Of a stretch of DNA of 64,000 nt, positions 47,327 through 59,668 are shown piece by piece. Each line of letters starts with the position of its first letter. Positions within the stretch are counted from its first letter, which is position 1. The DNA is taken from the NCBI GenBank assembly GCA_963744735.1, contig CAVUVH010000007.1, positions 124,001 through 188,000 of the forward strand, read 5' to 3'. Source of the stretch: RPQJ01 sp963744735. Its GTDB lineage: Bacteria; Pseudomonadota; Gammaproteobacteria; Steroidobacterales; Steroidobacteraceae. Below the pieces are notes generated by a model. That model was not told where the DNA came from. It did not search any database and saw only the letters and a program-made list of their open reading frames with translations. A program made the position numbers and the translations under genes.

Positions 47327-48161
47327 ATGACCCGGACGGCAAATGCATGGCTTGCGGTGACGCTGGCCGCGGCGTGGACGATCGGCGTGGCGGCGGCGAC
47401 CAGCGAACCGGAGGCGCCGCGGACGTGGTCGAGGTCAGGTCGAAGGCCACGATCGAGCCGAGTCGAAGGCCGCAATCGCGGCGGCGATCGACAGCCCCGA
47501 CCGGCCGGCCGCCGATCGCGAGCGTGATGCCGGCGCCCGCCCCGGCGAAGTGCTGGCGTTCCTGGGCGTTGCACCCGGCATGCGCGTGGCCGACATGTTC
47601 TCCGCCGGCGGCTATTACACCGAGCTGCTGGCGCGCACGGTGGGCGTCAAGGGACAGGTGATCGCGTACAACAATCCGCCGTACGCAAAGTTCGCCGAGA
47701 AAGGCATCGCCGAACGCTATGCGTTCGGGCGCCTCGGCAACGTGCGGCAGGTCACGGCCGAGGTCGACGCACTGGAGCTGCCGCCTGCATCGCTGGATGC
47801 GGCGTTGTTCGTCATGAGCTATCACGACGCCTACTGGCGTCCGGACGACAAGTCCTGGGACCGCACCGACCCGGCCGAGCTGCTGCGGCGACTGTTCCTG
47901 GCGCTGAAGCCGGGCGCCGTCGTGGTCGTGCAGGATCACGTCGCGGCCGCAGGCGGCGACGTGGCGAAAGTCGTGGATACGCTGCACCGGATCGATCCGG
48001 CCCTGGTGCGGCGCGACTTCGAGCAGGCCGGTTTCGTGTTCGACGGCTCGAGCGACGTGCTGGCGCAGCCCGGCGACGACCACACGCGCCTCGTTTTCGA
48101 GGAATCGATCCGTGGCCGCACGGACCAGTTCGTCTATCGCTTCCGCAAGCCGGCCACCTGA
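47327..48161 (+). CDS. Exported methyltransferase-fold protein (COG4798-like)
   Basis: A class I SAM-methyltransferase fold preceded by a signal peptide (WLAVTLAAAWTIGVAAA). Motif I appears as VADMFSAGGYYTELLAR and the motif after strand 4 as AALFVMSYHD. The protein would lie in the periplasm, where SAM is not normally found, so catalysis is doubtful or uses an unknown source. Two insertions near 47415 and 47462 split the N-terminal 70 residues; the rest is continuous. A GGGGGAG ribosome site precedes the ATG. A paralogue lies at 58474-59346. Confidence 0.8.
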
Positions 48162-48170
48162 AGCAAGTCG

Positions 48171-48932
48171 ATGCCGGTAACGGAGGACGGCGTGCTGCGG
48201 CTGGCGATGTGGTCCGGACCGCGCAACATCTCCACGGCGTTCATGCGCGCATGGGGCAACCGTGCCGACACGCTGGTCGTGGACGAGCCTTTTTATGCGC
48301 ACTACCTGCAGGCCACGGGTCTCGATCACCCGGGGCGTGACGAAATCATCGCGCAGCACGAGACGGACTGGCGTCGTGTCGCGGCCGCGCTGATGGCGCC
48401 GGTCCCGGCGGGCATCCGCATCCTGTACCAGAAGCAGATGGCGCATCACCTGCTGCCGCACATGGGCCGCGACTGGCTTGCCTCGCTGACGCACGCGTTC
48501 CTGATCCGCGATCCACGGCCGATGCTGTCGTCGCTGGGCGAAAAACTTGGCAGCTTCGACCTGCTGGCCACCGGGCTGCCGCAACAGGTCGAGATCTTCG
48601 AGCACGTGCTGGAGCGCACGGGTCGCGCTCCGCCGGTGCTCGATGCCGCCGACCTGCTCGCGGCCCCGGGGCCGATGCTGCGCATGCTCTGCGCGGCAAT
48701 CGGGGTGCCGTACACGGACCGGATGCTCTGGTGGCCGCCGGGCCGGCGCGACACCGACGGTGTCTGGGCGCGCCACTGGTACGAACGGGTCGAGCGCTCG
48801 AGCGGCTTCGAGCCCGTGCCGGGAGATGCGGAGGCCGGCGTGGACGCGGCACTGCCGTCCGCCCTGGCCGCGATCGAGGCACAATGCCGGCCTCTTTATG
48901 AACGGCTGCGTCGGCACCGGCTGCGCGCCTGA
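48171..48932 (+). CDS. Sulfotransferase-like P-loop protein
   Basis: An intact 253-residue protein. The N-terminal 5'-phosphosulfate loop pattern is WSGPRNISTAFMRAW, followed by a conserved DEPFYAHYL segment, and YQKQMAHH and FLIRDPRPML match the 3'-phosphate site. It fits the sulfotransferase family that is often found next to branched-chain-aminotransferase-like genes. It lies nine bases after the methyltransferase stop and twelve before the aminotransferase. Whether it transfers sulfate is unproven. Confidence 0.8.
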   Translation: MPVTEDGVLRLAMWSGPRNISTAFMRAWGNRADTLVVDEPFYAHYLQATGLDHPGRDEIIAQHETDWRRVAAALMAPVPAGIRILYQKQMAHHLLPHMGRDWLASLTHAFLIRDPRPMLSSLGEKLGSFDLLATGLPQQVEIFEHVLERTGRAPPVLDAADLLAAPGPMLRMLCAAIGVPYTDRMLWWPPGRRDTDGVWARHWYERVERSSGFEPVPGDAEAGVDAALPSALAAIEAQCRPLYERLRRHRLRA

Positions 48933-48944
48933 GGTGGAACGCAC

Positions 48945-49844
48945 TTGCTGCAGAAATTCGACGAGCGCAATCGCGACCTGATCGTCAACGTCAATGGCGA
49001 ACTGGTGCACCGCGACCAGGCGCGCATCAGCCCGTTCGACTCGGCCGTGCAGGGCGGCGATGCGGTGTGGGAGGGCCTGCGGCTGTACCAGGGCAGGATC
49101 TTCCGGCTCGAACAGCACCTGGACCGGCTGGCGAACTCGGCCAGGGCGCTGGCGTTTGCGCAGGTGCCGACGCACGACTCGATCACCCACGAGATCCGGC
49201 GCACGCTGGCAGCCAACCGCATGCACGACGGGGTGCACATCCGGCTGACGCTGACGCGCGGCGTCAAGTTCACCTCGGGCATGGACCCGCGGCTCAACAC
49301 CCAGGGCCCGACGCTGATCGTGCTGGCGGAGCACAAGCCGCCGGTGTACGGCCGCGCGGGCCTCAGCCTGGTCACCAGCAGCGTGCGGCGCTTTCCGCCG
49401 GATTGCCTCGATCCGAAGATCCACCACAACAACCTGCTGCAGTCGATCATGGCGAAGATCGAGGCCAATGTCGCCGGCGCCGACGACGCGCTGATGCTCG
49501 ACCTGCGCGGCTTCATCGCCGAGACCAACGCAACGCACGTCTTCATCGTTGCCGGCGGCCGCGTGCGCACCCCGCGGCTGCTGGCCTGCCCCGAGGGCAT
49601 CACCCGGGCCACGGTGCTGGAGTTGTGCCGTGCGCACGGCATTCCGCACGAGGAGACCGACCTCACCACCACCCAGGCCTATGCGGCGGACGAGATGTTC
49701 TGCACCGGCACGATGGGCGAACTGGCGGCGGTCACCAGGGTCGACGGGCGGGTGATCGGCGACGGCCTCCCGGGGCCGCTGACGGCGCGCCTGTCCGACC
49801 TGTTCCGGGCACTGACATTGAACGAAGGCACCCCAGTCTGTTGA
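48945..49844 (+). CDS. Class IV aminotransferase (IlvE-like)
   Basis: A 299-residue PLP enzyme of fold type IV. The probable Schiff-base lysine is in DPKIHHNNLLQ (about residue 160), and LDLRGFIAETNATHVFIV and EMFCTGTMGE are typical phosphate-binding stretches. The N-terminus RISPFDSAVQGGDAVWEGLRLYQG matches branched-chain and D-amino acid aminotransferases. The start codon is TTG. It shares a transcript with the sulfotransferase-like gene; together they suggest modification of an amino-acid-derived compound. Confidence 0.88.
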   Translation: MLQKFDERNRDLIVNVNGELVHRDQARISPFDSAVQGGDAVWEGLRLYQGRIFRLEQHLDRLANSARALAFAQVPTHDSITHEIRRTLAANRMHDGVHIRLTLTRGVKFTSGMDPRLNTQGPTLIVLAEHKPPVYGRAGLSLVTSSVRRFPPDCLDPKIHHNNLLQSIMAKIEANVAGADDALMLDLRGFIAETNATHVFIVAGGRVRTPRLLACPEGITRATVLELCRAHGIPHEETDLTTTQAYAADEMFCTGTMGELAAVTRVDGRVIGDGLPGPLTARLSDLFRALTLNEGTPVC

Positions 49845-49858
49845 AGGAGCCGACCGCC

Positions 49859-50281
49859 ATGTTCATCGATCGCAGCATCGATCCGACGGCTGACCAGGTC
49901 CGCGCGCTGCGCGACACCGACGACGGCCAGCCCGTCACGATGGTCAACCTGCTGAAATTCCGCGCCCAGGCGCGCTACGAGGACGGCGACGAGGCGCCGT
50001 GCAGCGGCCGCGAAGCCTATGCGCGCTACAAGCACGCCTTCGTCGAGACCGTCGGCAGCGTCAGCCAGGCGCGGGTCCTGTTCGCCGGTCCGGTCGGCCA
50101 GGTCTTCATCGGCCAGCCCGGGCAGCCCGCAACCGACTGGGACGAGGTGCTGGTCGTGCGCTATCCGTCGCGCGGTCACTTCCTGGCGATGATGGCCGAC
50201 CCGACCTACCGCCAGGCGCTGCGCCATCGCTACGCCGGACTCGAGCGGACCGTCCTGCTGCAGTGCGCCGCCGAGCCCTGA
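49859..50281 (+). CDS. DUF1330-like small protein
   Basis: A 140-residue alpha-beta protein. It contains VTMVNLLKFR, a conserved tyrosine-rich stretch, and WDEVLVVRYPSRGHFLAMMADPTYRQAL, the DUF1330 core. Proteins with this dimeric ferredoxin-like barrel resemble monooxygenases or stress proteins; no reaction is known. It follows the aminotransferase by 14 bases with a GAAGGAG site, so the four genes from 47.3 kb form one operon. Confidence 0.75.
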   Translation: MFIDRSIDPTADQVRALRDTDDGQPVTMVNLLKFRAQARYEDGDEAPCSGREAYARYKHAFVETVGSVSQARVLFAGPVGQVFIGQPGQPATDWDEVLVVRYPSRGHFLAMMADPTYRQALRHRYAGLERTVLLQCAAEP

Positions 50282-50291
50282 TGCGGCCGGT

Positions 50292-51130
50292 TCAGGCGCC
50301 GACTGCCAGCGCCTGCGCGTGCCAGGCGAGGTGGTCGGCGATGAATGTCTGGATGAAGTAATAGCCGTGATCGTAGCCGGCGTGCAGCCGCAGCTCGCAC
50401 GCCTGCCCTGACTGCCGGCACGCGGCCTCGAACAGCCCGGGCTGCAGCTGCTCGGCAAGGAACGGATCCGCGGCACCCTGGTCGATCAGGATCGGGCGAT
50501 GGAAGGGTTGGCGGGCGACGAGCGCGCTGGCATCGCAGGCCAGCCAGTCGTCCTCATCCGGCCCCAGGTAGCCGGTGAACGCCTTGCGCCCCCAGGGGCA
50601 GCGTGCAGGCGCCGTGATCGGCGCGAAGGCCGAGACCGAGCGGTACTGGCCGGGATTGCGCAGCGCGCAGACGAGCGCGCCGTGGCCGCCCATCGAATGT
50701 CCCATGATCGACTGCCGCTGCGGATCGGCGCACGCGAACTGCGCCGCCAGCACCGCCGGCAATTCGCGGGTGACGTAGCTGAACATGCGGTAATGCGCCG
50801 ACCATGGCGCCTGCGTCGCGTCGACGTAGAACCCCGCCGCGAGGCCGAAGTCCCAGCTCGCATCATCGCCCGGCAGGCGCACGCGCGGACTCGTGTCGGG
50901 CGCGACCAGCATGATCCCGTGTTCGGCGGCCAGGCGTTGCGCGCCTGCCTTGATCATGAATGTCTCTTCGGTGCAGGTCAGGCCGGCAAGGTAGTACAGG
51001 ACCGGCACCGGTCCTCGCCGCGCCTGCGGCGGTTCGTACACCGCGAAGCGCATCGGCGCGGCGCATTCGCGCGACTCATGCACCAGGAAGCGCTGGGTGC
51101 CGCCGAAGCAGGCGTGTTCGGAAAGAATCT

Positions 51131-51134
<4 letters not shown>
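50292..51134 (-). CDS. fghA: S-formylglutathione hydrolase
   Basis: A 280-residue esterase that releases formate from S-formylglutathione. The nucleophile elbow is GHSMGGHGA, and the acid and histidine are in IDQGAADPF and DHGYYFIQTF. The TTG start at 51134 overlaps the TGA of adhC as TTGA; no better start exists in frame. With adhC it completes glutathione-dependent formaldehyde oxidation, useful if the alcohol dehydrogenases nearby generate formaldehyde. Confidence 0.94.
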
Positions 51135-52240
<1,106 letters not shown>

Positions 52241-52386
52241 GGTCAGGCTCCCGGAATGCGGCAGGGGAGGGCAAAGCCTAGCGTATGACGGCGCCGCGCG
52301 TGCAGCCCCGGCGACCGGGCCTTGCAACCTTTCGCCCGGCCGGCGCATCGAACCTGCAACTGGAATTGTGCGGCTGGAGCCTGACC

Positions 52387-53049
52387 ATGAATTTTCTCGC
52401 CCGTTGCGTCCTGACCCTGTGTTTCGCGTTCGGTGCGGTCCTCGTCGGTGACGCCGCCGGGGCGGCCGAAAACATCAGCAAGGTCAATGGCAGCGTCAAG
52501 GTCGAGCCGGGCCAGCAGGCCGGCGACGTGGACACCGTCAACGGCTCGATCACGGTCGGCGCCGGCGCCCGCGTCGGCGACATCGAGACGGTCAACGGAT
52601 CGCTGCGGCTGGAGGACGGCGCGAGCGCGGACTCGGCCGAAACGGTCAACGGCTCGATCACGATCGGCGCCGATGCCGTCATCCAGAACCGCGTCGAAGC
52701 CGTCAACGGCAGCATCACCCTGCGCAAGGGTGCCCGCGTCGCCGGCGGCATCGAGAACGTCAACGGCGCGGTGACGCTGGAAGGCGCCCAGGTCGACGGC
52801 GGCATCGCGACGGTCAACGGCGACATACGCCTGGCCTCCGGCACGCGGCTGACCGGCGGCATCCACGTCGAGGAATCGAAGTCGTGGTGGAAGGGCGGCA
52901 ACTCGCGCAACCCGCGGATCACGATCGAGCAGGGCGTCGTGGTCGACGGACCCTTCAACTTCGAGCGCGAGGTGGATCTCTACGTGGCGCCGGGCGTGAC
53001 CGTGCCGCCGGTCGAGGGCGTCGCGCCGCGCCGCTTCACGCTGGAATAG
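52387..53049 (+). CDS. Secreted repeat protein with VNG motifs
   Basis: A 220-residue protein with a signal peptide (VLTLCFAFGAVLVGDAAGAA). Eight near-regular repeats of about 18-20 residues carry VNGSI or VNGDI, pointing to a right-handed parallel beta-helix as in polymer-forming (bactofilin-like or DUF4097-like) proteins. No catalytic motif is visible. It is convergent with a WYL regulator gene nine bases away. Intact. Confidence 0.78.
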   Translation: MNFLARCVLTLCFAFGAVLVGDAAGAAENISKVNGSVKVEPGQQAGDVDTVNGSITVGAGARVGDIETVNGSLRLEDGASADSAETVNGSITIGADAVIQNRVEAVNGSITLRKGARVAGGIENVNGAVTLEGAQVDGGIATVNGDIRLASGTRLTGGIHVEESKSWWKGGNSRNPRITIEQGVVVDGPFNFEREVDLYVAPGVTVPPVEGVAPRRFTLE

Positions 53050-53058
53050 GGCGGAAGC

Positions 53059-54030
53059 TCAGCTGTACTGCTGCGCCGCCTCGCGCAGCCTGGCCGCCAC
53101 CGCGTCACGCAGCGAGGCGGGCGCGAGCACCTGCACGTCGGGGCCGTAGCGCAGGATGTCCATGACCAGTTCGGGTTCCTGCGAGTACGGGAATTTCAGC
53201 AGGTAACTGCCGTCGATCTGCAGCGCGCCGGACTGCTCCGGGTGCCAGACCTCCCGCGACACCCAGCGGGCGCGCTCGGCGCTGAACTGCAGCACGGCTT
53301 CTGCCGTGGCCGAACCGGCAAAGATGCCGTAGCCGCTCGCAAAATGGCGATCGAGCGCGTCTTCGCCGATCTCCTTTGCCGCCTTCTCCAGCACCACCGC
53401 GGTGTCGATCGCATCGACGCCGAAGGTGCGCAGCGCCTGGCGCTGGTGGCACCAGGCATCCAGGTACCAGTTGTCGCGGTAGTGCACCAGCCGCTGCGGC
53501 GACACTTCCCGCTCGCTGATCTCGCCGTCCTGCCGGCGTTCATGCCGGATCCGCAGCCGGTGGCGTGCCAGCAGCGCCGTGGTCAACGCGCGGAAGTGCG
53601 CGGGCACGACGCGCCGCGAGCCCATGGTCAGGATGCGGATGCGGCGCGCAATCTCGTCCGCCGAATGCTCGCCGGATTCGAGCAGGCCGCGCAGGCGCTT
53701 GCGCAGCGGGCCGATCAGCTCGCGCAGCACGCCGGGCTGCAGGTCGCCCAGCAGGCTGTCCATGGTCAGCAGCGCCTGCAGTTCCTCGGCGGTGAACCAC
53801 AGGCCCGGCAGCTGCCACAGCCCGCTGTCGGCCACCCCGGGGTCGAAGCAGTAGCCTGCCTGGTCGCGGTCGTAGACGATCGGCGCATGCATGCGATCGC
53901 GCAGGTATTCCAGGTCGCGCTTGAACGTCGCGCGCGACACGCCCAGTTCGCTGACGAATTCCTGCGTGCCGACGAACCTGCGGCTGCGCAGCAGGTGCTG
54001 GATCTTGTAGAAGCGTTCCGTGCGTTCCAT
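53059..54030 (-). CDS. WYL-domain transcriptional regulator
   Basis: A 323-residue regulator. An N-terminal DeoR/YafY-type helix-turn-helix (VSRATFKRDLEYLRDR) is followed by a WYL domain, where WYLDAWC is literal. A C-terminal WCX domain ends the protein. WYL regulators sense nucleic acid or nucleotide ligands and often guard DNA repair or defence loci, but no such locus lies next to this one. Intact. Confidence 0.92.
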   Translation of the reverse strand: MERTERFYKIQHLLRSRRFVGTQEFVSELGVSRATFKRDLEYLRDRMHAPIVYDRDQAGYCFDPGVADSGLWQLPGLWFTAEELQALLTMDSLLGDLQPGVLRELIGPLRKRLRGLLESGEHSADEIARRIRILTMGSRRVVPAHFRALTTALLARHRLRIRHERRQDGEISEREVSPQRLVHYRDNWYLDAWCHQRQALRTFGVDAIDTAVVLEKAAKEIGEDALDRHFASGYGIFAGSATAEAVLQFSAERARWVSREVWHPEQSGALQIDGSYLLKFPYSQEPELVMDILRYGPDVQVLAPASLRDAVAARLREAAQQYS

Positions 54031-54087
54031 CGGGATTCCATCGCGCTGGCGGCCACCGGCCGCCCGTGGCGAATCATAGTCCCCGAC

Positions 54088-56923
54088 TCAGCGCAGTACC
54101 TTGCCGTCGGCGTCGATCACCTGCACCGGACCGAGTCCGAGCTCGCGGATCGGCGCCTCGATCTTCGCCAGGTCGCCGACGATGACCCAGGTCAGGGTAC
54201 CGGGACGGAATGCATTGGCCGCCGCCGCGCGCACGCCGGCTTCGGTCTGCGCCTCGAGCCGCGCGCGCAGCGTGCGGATGTAGTCGTCGGGCCGGCCGAA
54301 GCGGATCATGTCGGCGATCGCCCCGCCCACCGCGGCATTGGTCTCGTACTGGCCCGAGAGCGCACGCACGTCCCGATTGCGGACCTTCGCGACTTCCTCC
54401 GCCGTCGCCGGCTGCGACGTCGTGAACTCCTGCAGCTCGCGCTGGATCTCGCGGATCGACTCGACGGTCTTGTCCGTCTGCACCGGCGCCGACAGCAGCC
54501 AGGGCCGCTGCCCCAGGGTTTCGCTCAGGCTCGAGCGTGCGCCGTACGACCAGTGGCGGGTCTCACGCAGGTTCATGTTGATGCGCGAGGTGAACGTGCC
54601 GCCGATCACGTCATTGGCGGTGTTCAGCTCGAGGCGGTCGGGCGCACGGCTCGATGGCATCAGTTGCCCGGCCAGGATGGTCGACTGCGCGGCGCCGGGC
54701 CGGTCCAGCAGGTAGACGCTCGCGGCGGCGGCGGGGGTTGCCGCCGGGATTTCCAGCGGCAGCAGCGGCGCGTCCGCCGGAGGCGTCCAGTCGCCGAAGT
54801 GCTTCTCGAGCAGCGGCAGGACCTCGGCCAGCTGTCAGCGCGCCGGTGACGATGATGGTCGCGTTGTCCGGACGCACGCGCTCACGGTGATAGGCCAGGA
54901 GGTCGTCGCGCGTCAGCGCCGCGATCGACTCGGCGGTGCCCGTGCCGGAGAACGGGATCGCGTAAGGATGCCCGGCGCCGTACAGCAGCGGCGGCAGGAT
55001 CCGCATCACCTGCGCGTCCGGGCTCAGCTTCTCGCGCGCGATGCCGGCGATCCATTCCTTGCGCACCCGCTCGATGTCGTCGGTCGCGAAGCGCGGCCGG
55101 CGCACGATGTCGGCCAGCAGCGCGAGCGACGCGTCGGCCTGGTCGGTCAGCAGTGCGACGCTGGCCGTGGCGCTGTCCAGCCCGGCGCCCGCGCCGAGTT
55201 GCGCCCCCAGGCGCTCCGCGCGGTCGGCCAGTTGCAGCGCGTCCAGTTTGCCGGCGCCTTCGTCCAGCATGCTCATCGCGAAACTCGCGGTGCCGGGCTT
55301 GCGTCCCTGGTCGGCGACGAAGCCGCCGTCGAACGTGAGCGCCACCCTCGCCACGGGCACGTCTGGACGCGTGGCCACGATCACCGGCAGGCCATTGCGC
55401 AGCCGGGCGCGCTGCAACTCGGGAAAGGCCACGTCGGGGAACGAAGCGGTCACCGGCGGTCCGCCGGCACGGTCGATGGCAGGGGTGCCCGCGGCGTACG
55501 CGGGTTGCGGCAGCACCAGCAGCGTGTAATCGCCCTGCGACAACCATTGGCGCGCGACGCGCTGCAGGTCCGCAGGCTGCGCTTCGTCGATCCAGCGCAG
55601 CGACTGCCGGTAGCAACCGGGATCGCCGGTGTAGACCTCGCAGGACGCGAGCACGTCCGCCTTGCCGCCAAAGCCGCCGATCCGTTCCAGGCCGCGCACG
55701 AAGCCCGCGCGCAGCGCGATGCGGGCGCGTTCGAGTTCGGCGGCGGTGGGGCCCTGCTCGATGAAGCGGTTCAGTTCGTCCAGCATGGCCGCCTCGACGC
55801 GCTCGACCGGCACGCCCTGCTTGGCGTCGGCCTGCAGGGTGAACAGGCCGGCGATCTCGAGCGAGGACTGGCCGGCGGCGGCCATGTCCGCCAGCCGTTC
55901 GCGGAAAACGAGCCGCTCGTACAGGCGCGAGGTCTTGCCGCCACCGAGGATCTCGCCGACCAGGCCGAGCAGTTCGGCATCGCGGGTGTTGTCCGGCGGC
56001 GTGTTCCAGAACCGCTGCCAGCGCGGTTGCGCGACCTGGTCATACAGCGTTTCGCGGCGGCTGTCGTCGCGCCCGGCGATCCAGGTGCCGGGGCGGGAGA
56101 GCGCCGGGCCCGGCGGGATGTGGCCGAAGTACTGCTCCGCTTTTGCGCGCGCGGTGGCGACGTCGATGTCGCCCGCCAGCACCAGCACGGCGTTGGCGGC
56201 ACCATAGAAGGTGCTGAACCATTCGCGCACGTCGTCGAGCGAGGCGGCGTCGAGGTCCTCCATCGACCCGATCGGCAGCGTGCGGTACGGATGCCCTGGC
56301 GGAAAGCTGGCCCGGAACACGGTCTCCGAGACCTTGCCGTAGGGACGATTCTCGCCCTGCCGCTTCTCGTTCTGCACGACGCCGCGCTGTTCGTCGAGGC
56401 GCGCCTGCGTGATCACCCCGAGCAGGTGGCCCATGCGGTCACTTTCCATCCACAGCGCGAGATCGAGCGCCGTGGTCGGCACGTTCTGGAAGTAATTCGT
56501 GCGGTCGAAGCTGGTGGTGCCGTTGATGCTGGTCGCGCCGACCAGTTCGAGCGGCTTGAAGTACTCGTCGTCGTAGTTTTCGGTGCCCTGGAACATCAGG
56601 TGTTCAAACAGGTGCGCGAAGCCGGTTCTTCCCGCGGGCTCGTTCTTGGAGCCGACGTGATACCAGAGGTTGACTGCCACGATCGGCGCCTTGCGATCGG
56701 TGTGCACGACCACCGTGAGGCCGTTGTCCAGCGTGAATTTCTCGTAGGGGATCAGCTCTGTCGGAGCCACGGCTGGTGCGCTGGCCGCTGCCGTCCGCGC
56801 CGGCGTGCTTGCCGGCCAGGCCAGGCCGAGGGCTGCGCAGGTTGCCAGTGCCGCCCATGCCAGGCCCGGTCGCCCGCTGCGACTGGAGGCCGAATCGGTA
56901 CCGATGTTGCCAAAAAGCATCAT
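54088..56923 (-). CDS. M16-family zinc metallopeptidase (pitrilysin-like)
   Basis: A secreted protease of about 944 residues. The inverted zinc motif is HLFEH (residues 104-108), with the distal glutamate in QNEKRQ. Two homologous M16 halves are visible, the second without zinc ligands (ARLRNGLPVIV start). An N-terminal hydrophobic segment (LAWAALATCAALGLAW) acts as signal peptide. One G insertion at about 54834 breaks the frame near the end of the second half, after which AEVLPLLEKHF continues to the stop at 54088. The start is ATG 56923. Confidence 0.92.
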
Positions 56924-57145
56924 TGAATCCCCTGAAACCAGTCGAAAAAGACCCGCGAACAGCCCGGAATGAGTCCGGAAACCACCCGGCCGTGCGATCG
57001 GACTGGACTTTAGACCACGATTACGCGGAAAATCACGGTGCTGACTGAACAAAGCGTCCGTCCTGTGGGTGGTGACGGGCTGGTGGCCGGCGGCCGCCTT
57101 TGAATTTATAATGCATGGCAGAAAAGCCACAAGGAGAACGCCTCA

Positions 57146-58337
<1,192 letters not shown>

Positions 58338-58365
58338 CCGACGTCGCAACCGCCCGCGGGTTGCA

Positions 58366-58405
58366 AACGAAGCCCCGACGCGCAAGCGCCGGGGCTTTCG
58401 TTTTT
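58366..58405 (+). terminator. Intrinsic terminator of the OmpW-OmpA gene
   Basis: AACGAAGCCCCG pairs with CGGGGCTTTCGTT across a short loop, with one bulged T, and is followed by a TTTTT run. It lies 29 bases after the stop. Confidence 0.85.
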
Positions 58406-58473
58406 CCGGGGTGCCTTGAATCTGCCTGCCAACTTGCGGCTAACTGCCGAGATACCGAACACGAGGTGACGAC

Positions 58474-59346
58474 ATGCAACTGGTTTCCATCAAGGCATTG
58501 GCGATCGGCCTGCTGGCCCTGCAGGGCACACTGGCCATCGCCGCGACGCCCGCAGCACAGGTCGTCGAGGACAAGGCCCTGCACGAGGCGGTGAACGGCG
58601 CGTGGCGCTCGGCCGAGGCCCGGGCCCGCGACCAGTACCGCCATCCGGTGGAGTCGCTGACGTTCTGGGGCCTGCGGCCCGGCATGACCATCCTGGAAAT
58701 CCAGCCGGGCAGCCAGTCCTGGTGGACGGACATCCTCGCCCCGTATGCGCGGTCGACCGGCGGGCAGTTCTACGTCACCGGCGCCGACCTGGCCGATCCC
58801 AAGCTGTCCGATGGCTCGCGCAAGGCACGCGCCGCGTTCGAGGCGCGCTACCTCGGCAAGCCGGACCTCTACGGCGACGTGCGCATCCTGAACTGGGGTG
58901 CCGTGTCGACGACGCTGCCGGCCGGCATGTTCGATTTCATCCTGACCGCGCGCTCGTTCCAGGGCTGGATGCAGTCCGAGCCCGGCACGGTCGAGGCGAC
59001 CCTGCGGGAGTTCTACCGGGCGCTGAAGCCGGGCGGCATCCTGGCGGTCGAACAGCACCGTGCAAAGGCCGGCACCAAGCCCGAGAAGCCGGAGACAGGC
59101 TACGTCACCGAGGCCTACGTGATCGAACAGGCGCAGCGGGCCGGCTTCACGCTGGCCGCCCGTTCCGAGATCAACGCCAACCCGAAGGACACGACGGACC
59201 ATCCGTTCGGCGTGTGGACGCTGCCGCCGAGCCTGCGGTCAACCGCCTATGGTTCCGGCAAGGAAGAAGACCTGAGCTTCGACAAGAGCAAGTACATCGC
59301 GATCGGCGAGTCCGACCGCATGACGCTCAAGTTCGTGAAGAAGTGA
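58474..59346 (+). CDS. Exported methyltransferase-fold protein (COG4798-like)
   Basis: An intact 290-residue protein with a signal peptide (IKALAIGLLALQGTLAIAA) and a class I methyltransferase fold (motif I VGPGM-like LRPGMTILEIQPGSQSWW). DFILTARSFQGWM follows strand 4, and ALKPGGILAVEQHR is the motif III region. It is a paralogue of the gene at 47327-48161 and likewise would be exported, which is odd for a SAM enzyme. The stop is TGA 59346, and a terminator follows. Confidence 0.85.
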   Translation: MQLVSIKALAIGLLALQGTLAIAATPAAQVVEDKALHEAVNGAWRSAEARARDQYRHPVESLTFWGLRPGMTILEIQPGSQSWWTDILAPYARSTGGQFYVTGADLADPKLSDGSRKARAAFEARYLGKPDLYGDVRILNWGAVSTTLPAGMFDFILTARSFQGWMQSEPGTVEATLREFYRALKPGGILAVEQHRAKAGTKPEKPETGYVTEAYVIEQAQRAGFTLAARSEINANPKDTTDHPFGVWTLPPSLRSTAYGSGKEEDLSFDKSKYIAIGESDRMTLKFVKK

Positions 59347-59373
59347 CCGGCGAGCAATCGCTGGCCTGAGGAA

Positions 59374-59396
59374 GGGCGCCGCAGGGCGCCCTTTTT
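59374..59396 (+). terminator. Intrinsic terminator after the methyltransferase-fold gene
   Basis: GGGCGCC (59374-59380) pairs with GGCGCCC (59385-59391) across GCAG, followed by TTTTT. A clear rho-independent terminator. Confidence 0.88.
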
Positions 59397-59668
59397 CTTG
59401 CTCGGGCGCGTGCTGCCGCCGGGACGCCGCCGGTGCACGGCTGTCAGTGCTTGATACGTCTGGAATCGACCCGACGCGGACACCAGCAATCGGGGAACAT
59501 GCGCTGCGGGGCAACTGAACGTGCATCCGTGGGACGAGGATCCTGCGAACTGACTCGATCGAGCGGGCCTGTCGAGGATCGTTCGGTGCGAGGCGCATCA
59601 TGACGATGAACAGGAGTCAGTATGCCAAGCCGGCGCGAGGCGTCCGACGGGGCGGCGCGAGCGAAGGT
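59397..59668. other. Non-coding spacer
   Basis: No gene, RNA or repeat is recognised here. It begins the lower-GC patch that runs to about 60,800 and lies between the terminator and the end of the nucleotidyltransferase gene. Confidence 0.5.

Noticed and set aside
53059..54030. WYL regulator as a marker of an anti-phage defence system
   Set aside because: No restriction, Cas, toxin or nuclease gene lies nearby; neighbours are a repeat protein and a peptidase.
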